DNA from: JBNKLG01 sp050292235
GTDB taxonomy: Bacteria > Pseudomonadota > Gammaproteobacteria > Chromatiales > Chromatiaceae
Length of the DNA: 27,433 bases
Reading direction: 5' to 3'
NCBI GenBank assembly: GCA_050292235.1
Contig: JBNKLG010000031.1
Location: 1-27,433 of the forward strand
Made by a program: the position numbers and the translations under genes. The notes below the pieces were generated by a model, which searched no databases, had not been told where the DNA came from, and saw only the letters and a program-made list of their open reading frames with translations. Below, piece by piece: positions 22,163-27,433 of the stretch (positions within the stretch are counted from its first letter, which is position 1; the number at the start of each line of letters is the position of its first letter).

Positions 22163-22240
22163 CATGATTTGTGGCTGGTCGATGGCTCCCATCTATGCCA
22201 ATCTATTTGATTGAACAAACTGCATTTTTTAAAGGTAGGC

Positions 22241-24649
22241 ATGCTGTTATTTCGCCATTGGTTGTTTTGCCTCTTAGCCACGCTTCCCTCGGTGTCATTC
22301 GCTGAGAATGAGCGAATGGTGCATATTGCGAAGCTGGCATTTCGGCCTGCAGCAGAGGTGCAACAGCGCTGGCAGCCATTGGTGGAGTATCTCAATACAA
22401 AAGTCCCGGGTTATCGCTTTCAGATTGAGGCGCTGGGTTACCAGGAGCTGGAAACGGCGATTGCAGAACGAAAGGTCAATTTCATTTTGACCAATCCCGG
22501 TCACTATCTGCTTATGACCTATCGTAATGGTTTGTCATCTCCACTGGCAACGTTGATACAGACTGAAAATGGCCATCATATGTCCCGGTTCGGTGGTGTT
22601 GTGTTTACTCGGACAAGCCGAGCTGAGATTCAGGTATTTGAAGATTTGCGAGGTCGTCAGGTTGCTGCGGCAACCCGAGGTTCTTTGGGGGGATATCAGG
22701 CGCAGGCAATGGCGTTACTCGACAAAGGGCTCCAGGTGCCACGAGATTTGACATTGGTGGAGACGGGTATGCCCCATGACCGGGTGGTAAGGGCGGTTCT
22801 GGAGGGGCGGGCAGATGCAGGTTTTGTTCGCACCGGGGTACTGGAGCAGATGGCAAAAGAGGGGCGGTTGGATATCAGTAAAATCCGAGTGATTGGGCTA
22901 CAAACGGCCAATGGCTTTCCCTATCTTTTGTCGACACGCCTCTACCCCGAATGGCCCTTTTCCGCCATGCCCGATATCGATCCTGATCTGGCACGGCAAG
23001 TCGCAGCGGCTCTGCTTTCGCTGCCTCATGACGGGGAGGAGGCAAAAGCGCTGCACATCCATGGGTTTGACGTTTCAGCGGATTATGAGGTGATGCGAGC
23101 CACCTTAAAGGCCTTGCGGTTACCCCCCTTTGATGGAACACCAGAATTCACACTGAGGGATATTTGGCAAAAATATCAATGGCCTTTGCTGGTGAGTTTT
23201 GCCTTGCTGGTTCTGGTCTTGTCGCTGCTGATCAGACTTTGGCTGCTCAATTGGCATTTGGCCGAAGAGCGCAGACGCATTGAGCGCACCTCACAGCGTT
23301 GGCAGCGGTTGCTGTGGGCTTTGGGAGAGGGGGTTTATGGGGTGGACACCGAGGGTGCCTGCTCATTCATCAATCCGGCAGCATCGGCCATGCTGGGGTT
23401 TTCCGAGTCGGAAGTATTGGGGAAAAACCAACATACCCTGTTTCATTATGAGCATGAGCGTGGAGATCATTATCCTGAGTCAGAATGCCCCATAACGTTG
23501 ACGCTTCAGGATGGAGAGACAAGGCATCAGGAGGATTGGTTCTGGCGTAAGGACGGTAGCGGCTTTCCTGTGAGTCTCACCAGCACGGCCATTGTGGAGG
23601 ACAGCGGCCGACAGGGCGCGGTGGTGGTTTTTCAGGATATTTCGGCGCGTCGACAGCTGGAAAAACGTTTGCGTAAAGTGGCTTCGACGGATGCGCTGAC
23701 CCACTTGGCCAATCGAAGGCTCTTTATGGGGCAGTTACGTCGGGAGCTGAGCCGTATTGAGAGATCTGGGGATTCTGCCGTATTGATGATGGCTGACCTG
23801 GATCACTTTAAATCGGTGAATGATCGATATGGCCATGCTGTGGGGGATGCAGTATTGCGCTATTTTGCCAGTCTGGCTAAGAAAAGCCTGCGGGCAGCCG
23901 ATGTTGTTGGCCGGTTAGGTGGCGAGGAGTTTGGTATGTTATTGCCAGTTACCGATGCTTTTGAGGCCATGAGCTTGGCAGAAAGATTGCGGGCTCTGTT
24001 GGAGAAGCACCCCATGAAGATGGGGCAAGGGGAGATTCCCCTGACCGTCAGTCTGGGCGTAACCGAGCTGGATCAGGAGGATGAGTCGCCGGAACAAGTG
24101 CTGGAGCGGGCGGACAACGCGCTTTATCAGGCAAAGAAAAATGGACGCAACCGGGTTGAGTTGTCTTTGCGTCAGAGCAGTTTGGAATCCAGCAGTTTGC
24201 TTAACCCTTCATTTATTCGTTTGCGTTGGAGAAGGCGCTATGAATGTGGCGAGCCAAATATTGATCAGGAGCATCGAACCCTGTTCTTGCTGGCCAACCA
24301 TTTATTGGACCAAATGGTTGGGCCGAGTGGTGAGGCTAACTGGTCGGGGGTTAGTGCTGCCTTTGATGCGCTGTTGAGCCACTTGAGTGACCATTTTCAG
24401 CATGAAGAAAAAATCTTGGAGGCAAGGGGATACGGGGAGTGGGAGACCCATGCTACTGTGCACCGGGCTCTGGTCGAAAAGGCTAAGGCACTGCGTAGTC
24501 GAATTGAGTCCAAAAGTGTCGAAATGAATCAGATTATCGATTTTCTGATTATCGATACCGTCATCATGCATATGTTGCATGAGGACTGTAAGTTTTACGG
24601 GATCTTTGGGACAGCGGGACTGCCCTGTCCTCAAAAAAGAAGCAGCTAG
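22241..24649 (+). CDS. PhnD-like sensor - PAS - GGDEF - hemerythrin diguanylate cyclase
   Basis: An 802-residue membrane receptor expected to make cyclic-di-GMP. Residues 1-21 are a signal sequence. About 26-300 is a periplasmic PhnD/substrate-binding-like domain (VHIAKLAFRPAAEVQQRWQP; GYQELETAIAERKVNFILTNPGHY). A membrane helix lies at about 314-336. A PAS domain (350-470) contains HYEHERGDHYPESECPI. The GGDEF domain (477-642) keeps GGEEF (560-564) and the inhibitory site RAAD (551-554), so catalysis and product feedback look intact. A bacteriohemerythrin domain (663-788) keeps the iron ligands: NIDQEH, HFQHEE, THATVH and HMLHEDCKFYG. I chose the ATG at 22241, which has AAGG upstream, over the in-frame TTG at 22211. 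The PhnD ligand is unknown; no transporter genes are adjacent. The hemerythrin may sense oxygen, NO or iron. Confidence 0.93.
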   Translation: MLLFRHWLFCLLATLPSVSFAENERMVHIAKLAFRPAAEVQQRWQPLVEYLNTKVPGYRFQIEALGYQELETAIAERKVNFILTNPGHYLLMTYRNGLSSPLATLIQTENGHHMSRFGGVVFTRTSRAEIQVFEDLRGRQVAAATRGSLGGYQAQAMALLDKGLQVPRDLTLVETGMPHDRVVRAVLEGRADAGFVRTGVLEQMAKEGRLDISKIRVIGLQTANGFPYLLSTRLYPEWPFSAMPDIDPDLARQVAAALLSLPHDGEEAKALHIHGFDVSADYEVMRATLKALRLPPFDGTPEFTLRDIWQKYQWPLLVSFALLVLVLSLLIRLWLLNWHLAEERRRIERTSQRWQRLLWALGEGVYGVDTEGACSFINPAASAMLGFSESEVLGKNQHTLFHYEHERGDHYPESECPITLTLQDGETRHQEDWFWRKDGSGFPVSLTSTAIVEDSGRQGAVVVFQDISARRQLEKRLRKVASTDALTHLANRRLFMGQLRRELSRIERSGDSAVLMMADLDHFKSVNDRYGHAVGDAVLRYFASLAKKSLRAADVVGRLGGEEFGMLLPVTDAFEAMSLAERLRALLEKHPMKMGQGEIPLTVSLGVTELDQEDESPEQVLERADNALYQAKKNGRNRVELSLRQSSLESSSLLNPSFIRLRWRRRYECGEPNIDQEHRTLFLLANHLLDQMVGPSGEANWSGVSAAFDALLSHLSDHFQHEEKILEARGYGEWETHATVHRALVEKAKALRSRIESKSVEMNQIIDFLIIDTVIMHMLHEDCKFYGIFGTAGLPCPQKRSS

Positions 24650-24653
24650 CTGT

Positions 24654-24690
24654 TGATGGTCCCGGCTTTGGAAAGAGGCCGGGGCCATCA
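24654..24690. terminator. Long hairpin between convergent genes
   Basis: Positions 24654-24666 and 24678-24690 pair over 13 bp with one G-T wobble and an 11-base loop. It fills the 44-base gap between the diguanylate cyclase gene and the gltD stop. Neither strand has a T tract after it, so it may act as an mRNA 3' stabiliser or a bidirectional processing hairpin more than an intrinsic terminator. Confidence 0.55.
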
Positions 24691-24693
24691 GTG

Positions 24694-26148
24694 TTACCGG
24701 GGCAGATTGCTCTCCCCCATCAACCAGGTATCCACTGCCTGAGCACACTGGCGGCCTTCACGAATGGCCCAGACCACCAGGGATTGACCGCGACGCATGT
24801 CACCGGCGGCAAAGACGCCCCCGACAGAGGTCTGGTACGCCTGGCTGCCTTCGGTCTGGCTCTGGACATTGCCACGGCCATCCAAGGCGACGCCCAGCTG
24901 TTCCAACATCCCTTCCTGTACCGGATGGACAAAGCCCATGGCCAGGGTGGCCAGTTCGCAGGGGATCTCAAACTCGGAATCCGCAACCTCGGACATCTGC
25001 CAGCGGCCCTGATCGTCCTTGTTCCATTCCACTTTAATGCATTGGGCAGCGCGCAGCTTGCCGTTGCCATCATCGAGGAAGGCCTTGGTGGCGATCTGCC
25101 AGAGGCGGGTGCAGCCCTCTTCCTGGGAGCTGGAGGTACGCATCTTGTTGGGCCAGTTGGGCCAGGTCAGGGCCTTGTCTTCCTTCTCTGGCGGTTGCGG
25201 CATGATCTCGATCTGGGTCACAGAGGTAGCGCCGTGGCGGTTGGAGGTGCCGATGCAGTCCGATCCGGTATCACCACCGCCGATGACCAGGACGTTTTTG
25301 CCCTTGGCGGAGATCAGGTCCCTCTCGGCACCCAGTACGCCCTGCACCACCTTGGAGTTGGCGCGGAGGAAGTCCATGGCGAAATGGACGCCCTCAAGTT
25401 CCCGACCCGGCACGGGCAGGTCGCGGGGATGCTCTGAGCCACCGGTCAGTACCACGGCATCGTACTCTTTCTGAATACGGGTGATGTCGAAGTTGTGGCC
25501 CACATGGGCATTGGTACGGAAGCTGACGCCCTCGGCGCGCATCTGCGAGACACGGCGGTCGATGAGCTTCTTGTCCAGCTTGAAATCGGGGATGCCGTAG
25601 CGCAGCAGGCCGCCGATGCGATCCTGCTTCTCGAACACCATCACCTGATGTCCGGCACGGGCCAGCTGTTGGGCGCAGGCCATGCCAGAGGGGCCTGAAC
25701 CGATCACGGCCACCTTTTTGCCGCTGTGTTTGGGGGCGATCTGGGGCTGAATCCAGCCCTCTTCCCAGGCCTTGTCGACGATGGCGCACTCGATGGTCTT
25801 GATGGTGACCGGGGCGTCATCGATATTCAGGGTGCAGGACTCCTGACAGGGTGCCGGGCAGATGCGACCGGTGATCTCCGGGAAGTTGTTGGTGGAGTGG
25901 AGCACATCGCTCGCCTCGCGCCACTGGCCCCGATAGACCAGGTCGTTCCATTCGGGAATGATGTTGTTGACCGGGCAGCCCTGGTGGCAGAAGGGGATGC
26001 CACAGTCCATGCAGCGCGCCGCCTGGGTGGTCAAATCCCCATCGGAGAGGGCGATCACAAACTCCTGATAATGTTTGAGGCGCTCCTCAGCGGGAGCGAA
26101 CTGGCGATCCTGCCGGGAAAATTCCATGAAACCGGTTGCCTTACCCAT
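24694..26148 (-). CDS. gltD: Glutamate synthase small (beta) subunit
   Basis: A 484-residue NADPH-oxidising subunit of glutamate synthase, supplying electrons to GltB. The N-terminal [4Fe-4S] ligands are in CMDCGIPFCHQGCPVNN and CPAPCQESC. FAD binding is at VAVIGSGPSGMACAQQLARAGH, the NADPH site is VLVIGGGDTGSDC, and the second FAD site is VGGVFAAGDMRRGQSLVVWAI. Length matches the usual 470-490. The ATG at 26148 overlaps the gltB stop by one base (TGATG), with GGGGAG 6 bases upstream inside gltB, so the two subunits are translationally coupled. It converges on the diguanylate cyclase gene with a hairpin between. Nothing is unusual. Confidence 0.97.
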   Translation of the reverse strand: MGKATGFMEFSRQDRQFAPAEERLKHYQEFVIALSDGDLTTQAARCMDCGIPFCHQGCPVNNIIPEWNDLVYRGQWREASDVLHSTNNFPEITGRICPAPCQESCTLNIDDAPVTIKTIECAIVDKAWEEGWIQPQIAPKHSGKKVAVIGSGPSGMACAQQLARAGHQVMVFEKQDRIGGLLRYGIPDFKLDKKLIDRRVSQMRAEGVSFRTNAHVGHNFDITRIQKEYDAVVLTGGSEHPRDLPVPGRELEGVHFAMDFLRANSKVVQGVLGAERDLISAKGKNVLVIGGGDTGSDCIGTSNRHGATSVTQIEIMPQPPEKEDKALTWPNWPNKMRTSSSQEEGCTRLWQIATKAFLDDGNGKLRAAQCIKVEWNKDDQGRWQMSEVADSEFEIPCELATLAMGFVHPVQEGMLEQLGVALDGRGNVQSQTEGSQAYQTSVGGVFAAGDMRRGQSLVVWAIREGRQCAQAVDTWLMGESNLPR

Positions 26149-27433
26149 CAGTGGCTCCCCTTGGATTCGGTGGTCGATTGCGGTTGGGCCTGCATCTCAA
26201 GCAGAGCGCGGCGGTAGTCCACCGGCATCACCTTGACGAACCTGGGCAGGAGGCTGTCCCAGTTGTCCAGCACCCGGCGGGCCACAGCAGAGTTGGTGTA
26301 GTGCAGGTGCAGCTCTACCAGCTTGCGCAGGCGGGCGGCATCGGCGCGGGTCATGTCACCCAGATCGGCACTGGTGTCGTCACCGGAGATGCTCTCCAGC
26401 TCGACCATAGCCGGGTTGCAGCGCTGCTCGAAATCACCGGCCTCGTCCAGCACATAGGCGATACCGCCAGACATGCCAGCAGCGAAGTTGCGCCCGGTGG
26501 TGCCGAGACAGACGACGATGCCGCCGGTCATATATTCGCAGCCATGATCACCGACCCCTTCCACCACCGCGGTGGCACCGGAGTTACGCACGCAGAAACG
26601 CTCACCGGCGACGCCACGGAAATAGCACTCGCCCTTGATGGCCCCATAGAGCACCGTATTGCCGACGATGATGTTGTTTTCAGCGCGGTCGATCTTCGAC
26701 TCCGCAGGCGGATAGATGACGATGCGGCCGCCGGAGAGGCCCTTGCCCACATAGTCGTTGCCTTCACCCGCCAGCTCGATGGTGACGCCATGGGCCAGCC
26801 ATGCGCCGAGGGACTGGCCGGCAGTGCCTCGGGCCTGGATGTGAATGCTGTCGTCGGGCAGTCCGGCCAGACCATATTTCTCCGCCACCCGACCCGAGAG
26901 CAGGGTGCCGAAGGTGCGGTTGTAGTTGTGGACATCAATGGCGATCTTGACCGCCTGACCCTCGTTCAGCGCCGGGGCAGCCTGCTCGATCAGTTGGTTG
27001 TCGATGGCCTGATCGATGCCGTGATCCTGAGTCTCGCAGTTATAGACCTTCTCATCGGCACCACTGGCTGGCTTGGCCAGCAGGCGGCTGTAGTCCAGCC
27101 CCTTGGCCTTCCAGTGGTCGATGGCAGCGCGCATGTTGAGGCGGTCGCTCTGGCCGATCATCTCGTTGAAGCTGCGGAAGCCCAGCTTGGCCATCAGCTG
27201 GCGCACCTCTTCGGCGACGAAGAAGAAGTAGTTGATGACGTGCTCCGGCTTGCCGGTGAAGCGCTTGCGCAGCTCCGGATCCTGGGTCGCTATGCCCACC
27301 GGGCAGGTGTTGAGATGGCATTTGCGCATCATCAGGCAGCCTTCGGCGATCAGCGGCGCGGTGGCGAAGCCGATCTCGTCGGCGCCGAGCAGGCCAGCGA
27401 TGACCACGTCGCGGCCGGTACGCATGCCGCCAT
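26148..27433 (-). CDS. gltB: Glutamate synthase large (alpha) subunit, C-terminal part only
   Basis: The C-terminal 427 or so residues of GltB, open through the right edge of the window (the protein is normally about 1,500 residues). It starts within the FMN/synthase domain (MRTGRDVVIAGLLGADEIGFATAPL). The 3Fe-4S cluster cysteines follow in CLMMRKCHLNTCPVGIATQDPELRKRF. The C-terminal glutamate-synthase beta-helix domain comes next (GTLLSGRVAEKYG, IHIQARGTAGQSLGAW, GKGLSGGRIVIYPP, FCVRNSGATAVVEGVGDHG). It uses glutamine and 2-oxoglutarate to make glutamate. It is upstream of gltD in the same operon; the promoter is outside the window. Confidence 0.97.
   Translation of the reverse strand, partial: GGMRTGRDVVIAGLLGADEIGFATAPLIAEGCLMMRKCHLNTCPVGIATQDPELRKRFTGKPEHVINYFFFVAEEVRQLMAKLGFRSFNEMIGQSDRLNMRAAIDHWKAKGLDYSRLLAKPASGADEKVYNCETQDHGIDQAIDNQLIEQAAPALNEGQAVKIAIDVHNYNRTFGTLLSGRVAEKYGLAGLPDDSIHIQARGTAGQSLGAWLAHGVTIELAGEGNDYVGKGLSGGRIVIYPPAESKIDRAENNIIVGNTVLYGAIKGECYFRGVAGERFCVRNSGATAVVEGVGDHGCEYMTGGIVVCLGTTGRNFAAGMSGGIAYVLDEAGDFEQRCNPAMVELESISGDDTSADLGDMTRADAARLRKLVELHLHYTNSAVARRVLDNWDSLLPRFVKVMPVDYRRALLEMQAQPQSTTESKGSH

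Noticed and set aside
24691..25437. Plus-strand frame of 248 codons opposite gltD
   Set aside because: Antisense shadow of gltD; no recognisable motif.

Overview
This window looks like a chromosomal stretch of a GC-rich gammaproteobacterium. The markers are a YheS-type ABC-F protein, the rplU-rpmA-obg cluster, gpmI and dxs, a sulfide:quinone-reductase-like flavoprotein, a VPLPA-CTERM (exosortase) surface protein and a sigma-54/NtrC-type promoter on amtB. Together they suggest an environmental, possibly sulfur-oxidising lineage (Chromatiales or Sedimenticola-like). The lineage is inference. I see no prophage, IS element, CRISPR array or integrase.

Layout. Positions 1-1756 (minus) hold rplU-rpmA-obg with a sigma-70-like promoter, a leader hairpin, and two hairpins between rpmA and obg; obg runs off the left edge. 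Positions 1794-3572 (minus) encode a CLC anion transporter with CBS domains. A 316-base gap then carries an inverted pair of REP-like palindromes. Positions 3889-6121 (minus) hold an SQR-like flavoprotein and a GYF-AIM24 protein with its own terminator. yheS (plus, 6253-8136) diverges from the AIM24 gene. Positions 8169-12471 (minus) form a tight four-gene operon: HerA/DUF853 ATPase, small helix-hairpin-helix protein, unknown protein, DUF3857/transglutaminase exported protein. amtB (12613-13911, minus) follows, with a terminator downstream and, upstream, a sigma-54 promoter, an IHF-like site and two NtrC-like sites 32 bp apart.

Positions 14238-20230 (plus) carry a HAD phosphatase, an ankyrin/peptidoglycan-binding lipoprotein, a LOG-family nucleotide phosphoribohydrolase, gpmI and dxs. 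dxs overlaps a convergent cytochrome b561 gene. A VPLPA-CTERM protein gene and a tRNA-Val(CAC) gene (both minus) follow. Next is a large plus-strand signalling protein with a PhnD-like periplasmic sensor, PAS, GGDEF and hemerythrin domains. The right end (24694-27433, minus) is gltB-gltD, with gltB cut by the window edge.

How the genes fit together. AmtB (ammonium uptake) and GltBD (glutamate synthase) are two steps of nitrogen assimilation, and the amtB control region shows nitrogen-limitation control directly. GpmI and Dxs belong to central carbon and isoprenoid metabolism; rplU/rpmA/obg belong to ribosome biogenesis. The SQR-like protein and cytochrome b561 suggest membrane electron transfer. 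I did not find an obviously new defence or mobile system. The items most worth a second look are the amtB regulatory region, the PhnD-PAS-GGDEF-hemerythrin receptor, the HerA-HhH-unknown-transglutaminase operon, the REP pair, and the catalytic-residue departures in the CLC and SQR-like proteins.
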